From contig NZ_JAPWKB010000007.1 of NCBI RefSeq assembly GCF_028283785.1, forward strand, positions 98,512 through 162,511: DNA of 64,000 nt. The letters are read 5' to 3'. This document shows positions 16,801-26,302 of the stretch, one piece after another. Source of the DNA: Paraburkholderia sp. Lineage in GTDB: Bacteria > Pseudomonadota > Gammaproteobacteria > Burkholderiales > Burkholderiaceae. Position 1 is the first letter of the stretch. The number at the start of each line of letters is the position of its first letter. Made by a program: the position numbers and the translations under genes. The notes under the pieces are model-generated. The model did no database searches. It was not told the DNA's origin and saw only the letters and a program-made list of their open reading frames with translations.

Positions 16801-17739
16801 CTAGCGGCTGTTCAGCAATTGATGCACGAGATCGTCGGAGACGTAGTGCGGTCCGTCGAACAGGTACACGCGATACCCTTCATACGTGTCCAGTTGCGGC
16901 TTCAGCTCATCGACGCTCGCGGCGCGAAAGCCGCCGCCCTGCTTCGGCCGGAATGCTTCGGCGATGATCCTGACGCGGTTGCGCCCAAGCTTCGCCGATA
17001 GCTGGTCCGCATACTGACGCGCGATTCGCGGCTCGCGTGCATAGACGCCGCAGCCGTCCTGCAGGAACACGCCGACATCGCGCGGCAACCACGTATCGAG
17101 CCAATCCGCGAGCGCCGCGCCGCCGACGTTCGCGCGATCGTAGACGCTGATCCACAACGGACGCGGCAAACTCGCCAGCAGCGCGCGCAGCGTGTCGGCG
17201 TCTTTCCACGTCGGGTCGATTTCGACCGGGAAATACCAGCCGGTGATATGAACCGGCGGCCGTGCCGCCGCGAGCGATACCGACTCCGCGATCAGCTGCG
17301 CCGCGCCCGCCCGCGCCGACGCTTCGTCGAACCGGCCCGCCAGCCCGACGATCACATCGCGCGCCCACGGCTCGCGCGCGATCCGCGTCCAGTCCGGCTG
17401 ACGCGCGGCGCGTGGCATGCCGGTCGCGGGCACGAAAGCGACGCCGTCCACCGCGGTCCATTGCACCAGCAGATCGCGCACGCCGAGCTGATCCCAGATG
17501 CCGTGTGGATTGGCGTGGTCGTTGTCCGGTTGCCAGACGACGCCTTCCGCGAGCGGCTGACGCGTGCGAACCGCCGACGCAGCTTGCGGGGCTTGCGTGG
17601 CTTGTGTGACGTCAGCGGCTTGGGCCACGTCCGTCGCGAATGCAGCGAATGTCGTGAACGTCAGCGCGAGCGCGGCCACCGCGCCGAGTGCGAATCGGCG
17701 GATCGGACGTGAACCCGGATCGAGCGGAGGACGGATCAT
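16801..17739 (-). CDS. Putative periplasmic glycan-acting protein (DUF4434/GH-like)
   Basis: 312 aa with signal peptide (RRFALGAVAALALTFTTFAAF) then an Ala/Gln/Val-rich linker. The mature region reads like a TIM-barrel glycosidase of the DUF4434 type: GVVWQPDNDHAN, DVIVGLAGRFDE, HITGWYFPVEIDPTWKD, PLWISVYD and VGVFLQDGCGVY. The Glu/Asp of WYFPVEID and the Asp of FLQDG are plausible active-site acids. Last gene of the four-gene operon, 55 bp after the NfrA-like gene. E. coli nfrA is likewise followed by a small secreted protein gene, ybcH (from memory), which may be the counterpart. Role in trimming or modifying the exported glycan is inference. Confidence 0.65.
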   Translation of the reverse strand: MIRPPLDPGSRPIRRFALGAVAALALTFTTFAAFATDVAQAADVTQATQAPQAASAVRTRQPLAEGVVWQPDNDHANPHGIWDQLGVRDLLVQWTAVDGVAFVPATGMPRAARQPDWTRIAREPWARDVIVGLAGRFDEASARAGAAQLIAESVSLAAARPPVHITGWYFPVEIDPTWKDADTLRALLASLPRPLWISVYDRANVGGAALADWLDTWLPRDVGVFLQDGCGVYAREPRIARQYADQLSAKLGRNRVRIIAEAFRPKQGGGFRAASVDELKPQLDTYEGYRVYLFDGPHYVSDDLVHQLLNSR

Positions 17740-17794
17740 CGGCGGACGGCTGAACGTGGCGAAAACGTCGTGTGAACGTGAGGCAAGCGTGCCG

Positions 17795-20410
17795 TCAGTA
17801 TGAGAACACCGCGCCGAAGAACACGCCGCGCGCGCGATCGTCGCCCGCGACCTTCAGCCGGTATTGCACCGACAGATCGACATACGAGCGCTCGGTATCG
17901 TACGGGCCGCCACGAAACCAGTAGCGCGTTGCGACGCCCACGCCGATCCCGACCGGCACGCTGTGACTGATGGTCGAATCGTAGTCGGCGCCCACCACCA
18001 GATGCGGAAACACGGTCAGGTTCGGGTCCACCGAATCGAGCCGGTACGTGCGTCCGAGCCGCACATTGGCGGTCGCGTAATTCGTCGATTGCTGGATATA
18101 GTGCCCCGCTTCGCCATAGGCGACGCCCGTCCACCAGCTTGGCACATCGAGGCGGCGCTCGGTGCCGAAACCGCCCGACCACGCCGCGCGCGCGAGCCAG
18201 TCGCCCTGCACGGCCGAGCCGATCGGCAGGATGCGTTCGAACGCGAAAACTGCATTCACCGACCGGAACGGTTTCACCCGCGCGCCGATGGCCGCCTCCA
18301 GCGTTTCGATGCCCGACGGGTTGTCGCCCTTCACGCCGAAGCTGTCGTAGCCGCGCGCGTAGACCTCGAACATCCGCTCGCCGAGACTGCCGAACGGACG
18401 CCAGTACGCTTCGGTGCCGGCTTGCCAGTTGTTCGCGATGCCGGGCGTCGGGTTCGACACGAAGCCAGCCTGCTGGCCGCCGCCGTTCCGGTAACTCACC
18501 GATGCGCTGACACCCCAGTTGCGGGTCGCTTCCGAATGCGCGGCGCGTTCGTCATGAAGCGCTTCCGGCGACACCGCCGGTTCGTCGCCGACCGGATCGG
18601 TGCCGGCGTCGATCGCTCGTTCGAGGTATCGGGCGCCTTCCCGGTTGTGATGCGTCTGGATGCCTGCGTAACCCGCGTCGGCCAGCGACGTGCGCGGCAA
18701 CTCGCCGTTGCGGTCCGCTTGCTGGAAGCGTTCGAACGCGAGCGTCGTGTCTCCCGCGCGCTGCGCGATAAACGCGGCTTGCAGATCGCTCATCCCGTCG
18801 AGCAAGCCCGCGTCGATCAGGGCGTGCGCTTCGCGGGCGGCTTCGGCGTCGTCGTGATTGGCCGCGAGCGCATCGATCAAGGCGAGCCGGTATTGCGGAT
18901 CGTCAGGCACTGCGGCCGATGCCTGTCGCGCGTAATCGACGGCCGCGCGACGGTCGCCGCGCTGGCTCGCATCGCGCGACTGGCGGGCGAGCGCGAAGCC
19001 GGGGTCGGCGGCATAGACATCGCAGGCGGCGCCGTACTCGCTGCTTCGGCAATCGAGAACGGGACGCGCGTGCGGGTCGAGTGTGGTGGAAGCAGCGGAA
19101 GCGCGCGAGGTCGCCGATGTACTCGAAGCTGCAAGCTGACCGGCGGCCGGATTCTGCGTGTCGCGTTGCCCGTTCAGACGCGCGAGTCGCTGACGACGCA
19201 ACGCGATGGCGGCATCGGTGTCGTCGTGCTGCGCGGTCAGCGGCTGAAGCGCGTTCTGCGCGTCGGCCGTGCGATGCTGCGCGAGGTAGACATCGGCCAC
19301 GATCAGACGCGCTTCGCGTGCGTCATGCGTCTTGCGCTTCGCGGTCGCGTCGGCGTCGCTGCTTGCGTCGGCAGTTGCCGCGGGTGCGGCCTGCGCCTGC
19401 GACGCCGCCGACGTCATCGCCAGCACCTGCGTGAAATCAGCGTCTGCATCCGGTTTGCCCTGCGCCGCGCGCGCATAGCCGCGCAACGCCCACGCGAGCG
19501 GATCGTCGCGATTCTGCGCAATCGCGCCGCCCGCCGCCGCCTCGACACCTGCGATATCGCCTTCGGCAAACAGGATATCGATCCACTGCATCCGGAAACC
19601 GCTGCGGTCCGGCGCGTACGTCACGGCCTGTTGCGCAAGCCGCGCCGCGTCGCCCGGATCGCCGCGCTCAAGCGCCGCCGCCGCATCGATCGACGCCTGC
19701 TGGCCGAGTCGCGCGCCGATATAGGTTCGCCGCGTGCGCAATGCTTCGCTGTCGCCGAAGCGCTCCGCGCTGTCGCGCGCAGCTGCATACGCCGGTTCGT
19801 CCTGTCCGCTCGCGACCAGCGCGTCGATCAGCAGATAACGCAGACGTTCGACATCGGGCGCATCGGCAATCGCTTCGCGCGCTGCTTCGATGGCCGCGTC
19901 GTAGTCTTTGTCGGCATACGCGGCATACGCGCGGCGCGCCGACTTCGTCGCGCGGGGCGACAGATCGCTGGCTTCGCCGCCCGCGCCGCTTGCGCCGCTC
20001 GCGATCAGCACGTCGATCTGCCGACGCCGCTCGACCAGCGCGCGCTGCGCGCCCAGTTGCGCAATCGCATCCGACAACGTGCGGCGCGCGTCGGTGCGTT
20101 GACCGCTCGCGGCCTGCGCATTCGCCAGCAACACACGCAAGCTGGCAACATCGGGACGCTGACGGATCGCTTCGCGCGCGAGGCCGATGCTCTCGCTGTA
20201 ACGATGCGCGTTGTACGCGGCATAGGCCTGCTGCGCGACCCGATAGGCCGCACCGGACAACGGCAAGGGCAAGGTCTCGTCGGCGTGCGCGGCGGACGGC
20301 GCGATGCACACCATCAACGTGAACGCGCACGCGGCACCGGCTTTTGCGACACGCGCGAACGGACGCGTCGGCGGAGATGAACCCACTGAACCCATCACCG
20401 CACGCGTCAT
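17795..20410 (-). CDS. nfrA: NfrA-like outer-membrane TPR protein (polysaccharide exporter)
   Basis: 871 aa, ATG 20410 overlapping the glycosyltransferase stop (ATGA). A signal peptide (GAACAFTLMVCIAPSAAHA) is followed by many TPR-like helical repeats, for example YAAYNAHRYSESIGLAREAI and YAAYADKDYDAAIEAAREAI. The last 220 residues or so are rich in alternating aromatic/polar strands and end RGVFFGAVFSY, with the terminal aromatic expected of an outer-membrane beta-barrel. This layout matches NfrA, the phage N4 adsorption protein, and resembles BcsC/PgaA exporters. It should form the outer-membrane channel for the glycan made by the upstream glycosyltransferase. Confidence 0.82.
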   Translation of the reverse strand: MTRAVMGSVGSSPPTRPFARVAKAGAACAFTLMVCIAPSAAHADETLPLPLSGAAYRVAQQAYAAYNAHRYSESIGLAREAIRQRPDVASLRVLLANAQAASGQRTDARRTLSDAIAQLGAQRALVERRRQIDVLIASGASGAGGEASDLSPRATKSARRAYAAYADKDYDAAIEAAREAIADAPDVERLRYLLIDALVASGQDEPAYAAARDSAERFGDSEALRTRRTYIGARLGQQASIDAAAALERGDPGDAARLAQQAVTYAPDRSGFRMQWIDILFAEGDIAGVEAAAGGAIAQNRDDPLAWALRGYARAAQGKPDADADFTQVLAMTSAASQAQAAPAATADASSDADATAKRKTHDAREARLIVADVYLAQHRTADAQNALQPLTAQHDDTDAAIALRRQRLARLNGQRDTQNPAAGQLAASSTSATSRASAASTTLDPHARPVLDCRSSEYGAACDVYAADPGFALARQSRDASQRGDRRAAVDYARQASAAVPDDPQYRLALIDALAANHDDAEAAREAHALIDAGLLDGMSDLQAAFIAQRAGDTTLAFERFQQADRNGELPRTSLADAGYAGIQTHHNREGARYLERAIDAGTDPVGDEPAVSPEALHDERAAHSEATRNWGVSASVSYRNGGGQQAGFVSNPTPGIANNWQAGTEAYWRPFGSLGERMFEVYARGYDSFGVKGDNPSGIETLEAAIGARVKPFRSVNAVFAFERILPIGSAVQGDWLARAAWSGGFGTERRLDVPSWWTGVAYGEAGHYIQQSTNYATANVRLGRTYRLDSVDPNLTVFPHLVVGADYDSTISHSVPVGIGVGVATRYWFRGGPYDTERSYVDLSVQYRLKVAGDDRARGVFFGAVFSY

Positions 20411-22743
20411 CGATGCTCCGACAGTTCGCGTCGCAACCGACGCTGCTCCGCCGTGACGCGACTCAACGCGTCGGCGGTGATGACATTGCTCGCGACCATG
20501 AAATCTCCAATTCGTCCGTCGCGATCCGGACGGTAATCCTGCAACGCGGCTTCGAACGCTTCGCGCGTGACGAGGCCCATTTCGATCAGCAGATCGCCGA
20601 TCAGCGGCACGCCACGCCGGGGATGCGGCGCGTCTTGCTGCGGCTCGGTGCCGTCGGCTTGACGCGCGGCGTGGCTGTCGGGATTGTCGGCGTTCTGGCC
20701 GGACAATCGCGCGCTGCCCCGGCCTTCGCCCGCATGCCGCCAGTCGCCACGGCCGTTGCCGCTGCGCTCACGCGCGTCGTGGCGTTCCGCCGGTTCGCCC
20801 GGCTCGACGCTTTCGACCGCCGCCCGATCGGCTTCGTCGGCATAACCGAGAATCCGCAAACCCGCCGTCACTTCGCTTTCGCGCACGATCTGCACCGCAA
20901 CCGGCGCGCCGGTCAGTTCACCGAGTTGTTCGAGCGTGGGATCGTCGATCTGGCTGGCTGCCACGAACACCATATGCCCGCTTTCATCGACGCCCTGCGG
21001 CAACGCACGCATCCGCACCAGCATGTCGACTGGCACGCCCGACGTATCGTTTTCGAGCAGCAGTTCGTCGAAAGCGCCGCGCGGCAAGTCTGCCTGAAAC
21101 GCAATCGCTTCGGCAAGCGTCTCTTCGTCGAGCCAGCCGCGCGCCATCAGCACGCGCCCCAACGGCGCTTCGCGCGCGTGATCGGACTGCAACGCGAGTT
21201 CGAGTTTTTCTTCGTCGATCGCCTGCCACGACACCAGCAATTCCCCCAGACTCTGACGCGTATCGCGCAAACCGCTTTCGCTCGGAAAGTCGTGCATCGT
21301 CTTGTCCCAGACCAGCGGACGGCCCGTCGCCAGATGCACGAGGAATAGCCGCCATGCACGAAACACCGCGAGAAAATTGACGAAGTTGCCGATCACCATC
21401 CGCGGCACGGCCAGCACGCCATGCTCCCAGCCATACAGACGCGTGGTGAAAATCACCCGCTGAACCACCCGCAGCGTCAGCGACACGAAGTTCGCGACCA
21501 GCAGCGCCTGGGTCCACGGCGAATCGATAAACGGCGATGGAAACAGCTCCGGCGCCCACCCGACGAACGACGCCAGCGCGAACATCAGAAACTGCAACAC
21601 CAGCAGATACGCGAGCATGCCGATAAATGCCGTGACGACGCCCTTGCGGTCGCGCAGCAGCAGATACCGGTTGGCGATCGAGCCGCTCCAGCCGGTTTGC
21701 GCCCAGCCTTGCAAACCGATTCCGAGCGTCCAGCGTGCGCGCTGGCGATACGCGGTGCGCAACGTGTCGGGGAAAAACTCGCGCACGCACAGCGGCATCG
21801 TCACGACGATTTCGCGTTCGGGTCCGAGTCCGAACCACCCGCGCCGGCGCGTGGTGAACTGCACCGGAAAGCGCGGGAAGATCGACTGCATACCGAGCCG
21901 CGCGATACGCGTGGCGATGTCGTAGTCTTCGGTGAGACTTTCGGTGTTGAACGGCTGGCTTTGCGTCTCCTGGACGAGCGCGCGCATCGCGCGTCGCGAG
22001 AAGCAGGTGCCGACACCCGCCGACGGCACCGACCCGACCAGGCTTTCGCGCACGACCAGATCCTTCGCATGCCATTCGGCGAATTCGTCCATGTACGTGC
22101 CGGCGACGAGTTCGTACCAGTCGCGTTCCAGCGACGCCACCGGCAACTGGATCATGTCCTTGCGCGGCAACAGATAGTTGAAGAACTTCAGCTCGGCCGG
22201 ATGCAGCACGTCTTCGCTGTCGTGCATCACGATCCCGGCGAATTCGACCCCCGCTTCGAACTCGTAATGCAGGATGGCCTGCACGACCCAGTTCAGGCAG
22301 TCGGCCTTGCACGTCGGTCCATCGTGCGGCACCTCGACCCGATGCAGATGCTTGTAGCGATGCCGCATCCGCTCCACTTCGGCGATGGTCGCCGGATCGT
22401 TCTGATACGTGCCGACGAACACCGTGTACATCCGGTAGTCGAGCACGCGCACCATGTCTTCCAGCATCGCGGCGATCACGTCGTCCTCGTGCCACGCGGG
22501 CACCATGATCGCGATCGGTTGCTCGGTGCGCGCGTACAGCTGCTCCATCGTCAGCGGCTTGTACTGGCGTGGCGGTCCGAAACGGCGATACGCTTCGCGC
22601 ACCCAGTACCAGAGGTCGATGAACAGATCGTCCAGACTCGAAATCAGGATGATCGTGGCCACCAGCGTGGCCATGTGTTCGAGCAACTGGTAATACTCCG
22701 CGAGCAGGATGGCGCCGTACCACTTGACCATGACGACGCTCAC
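20407..22743 (-). CDS. nfrB: NfrB-like glycosyltransferase with MshEN-type c-di-GMP modules
   Basis: 778 aa; starts GTG 22743 overlapping the BcsB-like stop, or ATG 22731. A hydrophobic N-terminus is followed by a GT2 domain (about 75-345): IAIMVPAWHEDDVI, metal-binding HDSED at 174-178, TEDYD at 271-275, and QRARW at 334-338, the motif of processive synthases. Further membrane segments occupy roughly 365-465. Residues 497-545 carry SLGELLVSWQAIDEEKLELA then LGRVLMARGWLDEETL, the two-part MshEN pattern that binds c-di-GMP. A charged Gly/Arg-rich linker (640-712) leads to a second similar module, IGDLLIEMGLVTREAFEAAL then IGDFMVASNVITADAL, ending at about 765. Likely a c-di-GMP-controlled exopolysaccharide synthase. 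Confidence 0.88.
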   Translation of the reverse strand: MSVVMVKWYGAILLAEYYQLLEHMATLVATIILISSLDDLFIDLWYWVREAYRRFGPPRQYKPLTMEQLYARTEQPIAIMVPAWHEDDVIAAMLEDMVRVLDYRMYTVFVGTYQNDPATIAEVERMRHRYKHLHRVEVPHDGPTCKADCLNWVVQAILHYEFEAGVEFAGIVMHDSEDVLHPAELKFFNYLLPRKDMIQLPVASLERDWYELVAGTYMDEFAEWHAKDLVVRESLVGSVPSAGVGTCFSRRAMRALVQETQSQPFNTESLTEDYDIATRIARLGMQSIFPRFPVQFTTRRRGWFGLGPEREIVVTMPLCVREFFPDTLRTAYRQRARWTLGIGLQGWAQTGWSGSIANRYLLLRDRKGVVTAFIGMLAYLLVLQFLMFALASFVGWAPELFPSPFIDSPWTQALLVANFVSLTLRVVQRVIFTTRLYGWEHGVLAVPRMVIGNFVNFLAVFRAWRLFLVHLATGRPLVWDKTMHDFPSESGLRDTRQSLGELLVSWQAIDEEKLELALQSDHAREAPLGRVLMARGWLDEETLAEAIAFQADLPRGAFDELLLENDTSGVPVDMLVRMRALPQGVDESGHMVFVAASQIDDPTLEQLGELTGAPVAVQIVRESEVTAGLRILGYADEADRAAVESVEPGEPAERHDARERSGNGRGDWRHAGEGRGSARLSGQNADNPDSHAARQADGTEPQQDAPHPRRGVPLIGDLLIEMGLVTREAFEAALQDYRPDRDGRIGDFMVASNVITADALSRVTAEQRRLRRELSEHR

Positions 22744-25112
22744 GGCGCGTTCGTCCCGTTCTTGCCACTGGCGCCGTTCGTGCCGCTGCCGTTCGTGCCG
22801 CTGCCGGTCACGCCGGTCGGTGCAACCGAACCGTTGGACCCGCCGCCCGCTCCGCCCGGCCCGCTGCCATCGTCACGCTGACGGCGTTCCTTGCGCCGCG
22901 CGGCGCGCGCCAGCAGGATCAGCAGAATCAGCAGCAGCAACGACAAAGCCGGAATGCCCCAGCGCGCCCAGTGTCGCGTGACCCATTCGGTGCTGCTTCC
23001 GCCGCCCGCCGACAGATCGTCCGGATGCACGGTATCGAAACGCTTCAGCACACCGCTGCTGTCCACCACCACGATATCGCCGCGCGACAGTTGCAGCTTG
23101 TCGGTCAGCACCGGCGGCGTCCCGGTCGAGCGAAACACGATGCCGCTCTGGTCGCCGGATTGCGCGACGCTCAGCACCGCCAGATGACTCAAGCCGGACA
23201 CGTCGATCAGCCGGTCGCCCGCCGCCGAGGTCAGCGTCAGCCGGTCTTTCGAGAATCCCGCGTGATTCTTTTCGTCGGCAACCGGTACATCGACGGCCAG
23301 AAACGGCGTGTCCGGATGCGCGGTCTCACCGTTGGGCATCACCTGGAATTTCGCCGGCAGCGGCGCGACACCGGTTGCGCCGGTCAGCGTCGCGAGGCGC
23401 GGAATGCTGTTCACCGCGTCGTCGAGATAGGCTTGCGGCACGATCACCGTCGCGGCGCTCGCATAGCGCGCCGCCATGCCGACGAAGTCGTTGTCCGGCG
23501 TGCCGTCCGACAGACGCAGAAAACTGCTCGGCAGGACCGCGACCGGATACGCCTGCCGCGCCTGACAACCGGCGTCCGGCTGACGGCGGAAGGTCACGCG
23601 AAGATCGTTGGTGCGTGCCAGCGCGTAGCGCGGAATCTCCATTGCCAGTCGTTGACGCGTGCCGCCCGTGTCCAGCAGCTTCGCGCCGATCATCACGTCG
23701 TTGAAGTACACGGTCGCCGTCGCGCCGCCACCCGACAGCGTCGGCGACGACGCGAGGTCGAGCACGACTTCAGCCGGCAGCTGACCTTTGCCCGACGCGG
23801 CGGCGAGATCGAAGCTCGCGGACCACGACGACGTGTCGTGCACATCGACGCTGCGCGGATCGCCGCCGAGGTCGGACAGCAGGATCGCATCGCCCTGCGT
23901 GCGCGCGCCCGGATCGATCTGATGGACGACCACGCGGTTCGACACGTCGATCGGACGCCAGCCTTGTCCGAGCACGGCGACGCCGTCGTTGTCGCCGACC
24001 ACGATCACCGCACGCGCGCCGAGATGCGCAACCCGCACTTCGCCACGCGCGAGCGGCGTCGTGACCGGCGCGACGGCACGCGCGCGCCATGCGTCGAACG
24101 CGGCCAGTGCGCTGGTGGCGTCGGCGGCGCCGGCGCTGGCGATCTGCGCGCGCAACGCGTCGAGCGCGCCGTTCAGCGTATCGCGCAACGGCGCATCGGC
24201 CACCACCACGTCCGGCCCGAATGCCTGGCGCGGCGCGAGCGCGATCAGCGCACCCAGTTCGGCGGGATTCGCAATCGTCAGCTTGCCGCCCGCGCTCGCG
24301 GCCCTGGCGAGCGCGTCGAACGCGGGCACGCCTTGCAGCGACGCAGGCACGTTGAGCCCGCCCAGATCCACCGATGCACCGACCGCCGGGATCGCCTGCG
24401 TGACCGGGCGTTTGCCGTCGCGTTGCAGCAGCGCATCCGTGCGCCATGCGGTGTCGAGCGACGCCGCGCCCAGACGCGTGCCGGCAATCGTCAGCACCGG
24501 CGCGTAGGGCAACGCGCTCCACGCGCTGCGCAAATCCTTCACGTCGGCGGGATTGAAGCGATACGACAGACGCGTGCTCGGATCGACCCGCAACACATTG
24601 CCGATTGCGGTCTGGTCGGTGCAAACGTTATCGCTGATCACCGACGCATAGCCGAGTCCGACGCGCACGAACCCTGCGGCGCGCGGCGCGCCATCGACGC
24701 CGAGATTCATCGACACATTGCCTTCGTCCTGCGTGAACGAGCGCGACGCCACCGGCGAGCCGTCCAGCGACAGCAGCATGGTCGTGCGGCCGCCGTCGCC
24801 GCGCACATAGGCGCCGTCGAATTGCAACGTGGCATCGCTGATGGGGATGTCGGCGGGAACCGGCAGGAAGAATTCGCGGCGTGTGTCAGGCGCGGTCAGC
24901 GTGACGCTTTGCAGCAGGCCGAGTTGCTTCAGCGTCGCGGTGCGGGTTTCCAGTTCGCCCTGGCCGAGTTGGGCGAATCCGCTCGCGAGGTCGGCGCTCG
25001 CCGCCCCGGCGACGCCTGCATGGAGCAGCACGAAAGCAGCGGCCAGTGGCGCGCCGACGCGGACTGCCGCGCGAACCTGCGGATTGCGCAGCCGGGAGGT
25101 GTCGATGATCAA
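22740..25112 (-). CDS. BcsB-like periplasmic subunit of a polysaccharide synthase
   Basis: 790 aa. The only sensible start before the signal peptide is TTG 25112 (GAG about 8 nt upstream); the first in-frame ATG is far inside the mature protein. The signal peptide lies around residues 20-38. The large periplasmic part follows the BcsB order of carbohydrate-binding and flavodoxin-like segments, for example RREFFLPVPADIPISDATLQ and DNVCTDQTAIGNVLRVDPST. A single membrane helix follows near 733-755 (WGIPALSLLLLILLILLARA), then a short cytoplasmic tail rich in Gly, Ser, Thr and Asn. BcsB helps guide the nascent chain from the synthase into the periplasm. First gene of the operon, overlapping the glycosyltransferase by 4 bp. 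Confidence 0.82.
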   Translation of the reverse strand: MIIDTSRLRNPQVRAAVRVGAPLAAAFVLLHAGVAGAASADLASGFAQLGQGELETRTATLKQLGLLQSVTLTAPDTRREFFLPVPADIPISDATLQFDGAYVRGDGGRTTMLLSLDGSPVASRSFTQDEGNVSMNLGVDGAPRAAGFVRVGLGYASVISDNVCTDQTAIGNVLRVDPSTRLSYRFNPADVKDLRSAWSALPYAPVLTIAGTRLGAASLDTAWRTDALLQRDGKRPVTQAIPAVGASVDLGGLNVPASLQGVPAFDALARAASAGGKLTIANPAELGALIALAPRQAFGPDVVVADAPLRDTLNGALDALRAQIASAGAADATSALAAFDAWRARAVAPVTTPLARGEVRVAHLGARAVIVVGDNDGVAVLGQGWRPIDVSNRVVVHQIDPGARTQGDAILLSDLGGDPRSVDVHDTSSWSASFDLAAASGKGQLPAEVVLDLASSPTLSGGGATATVYFNDVMIGAKLLDTGGTRQRLAMEIPRYALARTNDLRVTFRRQPDAGCQARQAYPVAVLPSSFLRLSDGTPDNDFVGMAARYASAATVIVPQAYLDDAVNSIPRLATLTGATGVAPLPAKFQVMPNGETAHPDTPFLAVDVPVADEKNHAGFSKDRLTLTSAAGDRLIDVSGLSHLAVLSVAQSGDQSGIVFRSTGTPPVLTDKLQLSRGDIVVVDSSGVLKRFDTVHPDDLSAGGGSSTEWVTRHWARWGIPALSLLLLILLILLARAARRKERRQRDDGSGPGGAGGGSNGSVAPTGVTGSGTNGSGTNGASGKNGTNAP

Positions 25113-25738
25113 AGCGGAATCTCGGTGAATGCAGGATGAACACGCTGGCGCGCGTGGCGATCGAATCGTCTTGCTGCGCCGCGTCGGGACGCGCGAAACG
25201 GCAGGCGGCGAATTCAGCCGGAATGCACTTCGATGGCGGAAGTGGCGTCATGGATCGACACCGATGCAGACGCGATTGCCGTGCCTGAAAAAATCCCGAC
25301 GGCGAGAGAACGCTTTAATCGTTTTGGCAATGCCGGGACAGGTTTTCCGGTGACGCTGCCCCCAACCTCGAAATGCTGAATCAACCCATTTTTATTCATT
25401 GTCGGTGGCGTTTCTGGACTTTAATGGACTCCGATTCTAGGCAGCGCCTAAACAGGCGCGAACGACGAAGATGTAAAAAAGATTTTCAGCGAAAAGCCAA
25501 GCTGGAAGCCGCTTTTCGTCTGATTTAAACAAAAACCGGTTTCAATCCGACGTTTGAATTTTCAAATCGGCGCGAATATAAGCCGATATTTTATGGTCGT
25601 TTTTACCGCTTTCATCGCACTATTTAAATGTCATATAAAAGTTACTCCGCAAACGTTTTACCCAGCATTTGCTGCAAAGTTGTCGCAGCGTTTTAATCAG
25701 TCCGGATTTTTTTCATTGCGCGGGATGCGAGTTTTGTA
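25113..25738. other. Long AT-richer leader upstream of the exopolysaccharide operon
   Basis: 626 bp without a credible gene, lying upstream of the BcsB-like gene and downstream of thpR. The part from about 25400 to 25730 is clearly more AT-rich than the surroundings. It holds several inverted repeats: GCGCCT/AGGCGC (25444-25459), TTTGAATTTTCAAA (25553-25566), and ATCGGC/GCCGAT (25566-25571 / 25582-25587). These are candidate operator sites. A 72-codon frame on the plus strand across the AT-rich part lacks a ribosome-binding site and protein-like composition. Confidence 0.6.
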
Positions 25739-26284
25739 TTACGTGAACGGCACGGTGAACAGCGGCTGGTAACGGGCACCTTGCCGGGTCAGCGTGCTGG
25801 CGTACAGAACGAGCGAATTAAAACGCACGGGCGTGGGCGGATCGGGCGTGATGGCGGTCTCGACTGCCACGGAAGCAGACGCGCGACGATAGCGCGCGAA
25901 CGTGAGATGCGGGCGAAATGCTCGCGCGTCCACGGGCAAGCCGAGCGCGAGCAGCGCCGAACGCACACGCCCGTCGAGCGCGACGAACGCGTCCGACATC
26001 GGCAACAGCGCGACGGTCAGGCGCGGCCGCGCCGGGTTCGGCCAGTGTTCGACGCGCTCGATATGCGTTGGTGGGACGTGCGGAACCGGCACCGCCGACA
26101 GCGCACCGGCAAGCGCGTCGGCACCGGCGGCGGACAGTTCGCCGATAAACGCCACCGTCAGATGCAATTGCGCAGACGGAACGCGTCGTGCAGCCTGCGG
26201 CACCGGCAACGCGGCGAGCCGCTCGCGTGTCGGCGAATCCGGTGAGAGCGCGATAAAGCAACGCTGCCAGCGCTCGGCGTTCAT
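25739..26284 (-). CDS. thpR: RNA 2',3'-cyclic phosphodiesterase (2H family, LigT/ThpR)
   Basis: Start ATG 26284 (MNAERWQRCFIALSPDSPT) with GAGG upstream; 181 aa, the usual size. The two catalytic HxT motifs are seen as LHLTVAFIGE and HLTFARYRR, which define the 2H phosphoesterase fold. The family opens 2',3'-cyclic phosphates at RNA ends and can ligate tRNA halves in vitro; its physiological role is unclear. Lies 19 bp past a terminator that follows gltD. Confidence 0.92.
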   Translation of the reverse strand: MNAERWQRCFIALSPDSPTRERLAALPVPQAARRVPSAQLHLTVAFIGELSAAGADALAGALSAVPVPHVPPTHIERVEHWPNPARPRLTVALLPMSDAFVALDGRVRSALLALGLPVDARAFRPHLTFARYRRASASVAVETAITPDPPTPVRFNSLVLYASTLTRQGARYQPLFTVPFT

Positions 26285-26302
26285 GACTATGCCTCGCACA
26301 TG

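Noticed and set aside
17864..20380. 838-codon plus-strand frame opposite the NfrA-like gene
   Set aside because: Shadow frame; the minus-strand gene has a signal peptide, TPR pattern and overlapping neighbours, the plus frame has none of these.
25554..25772. 72-codon plus-strand frame in the AT-rich leader
   Set aside because: No ribosome-binding site, runs into the 3' end of thpR on the other strand, and the composition follows the local AT-rich DNA.
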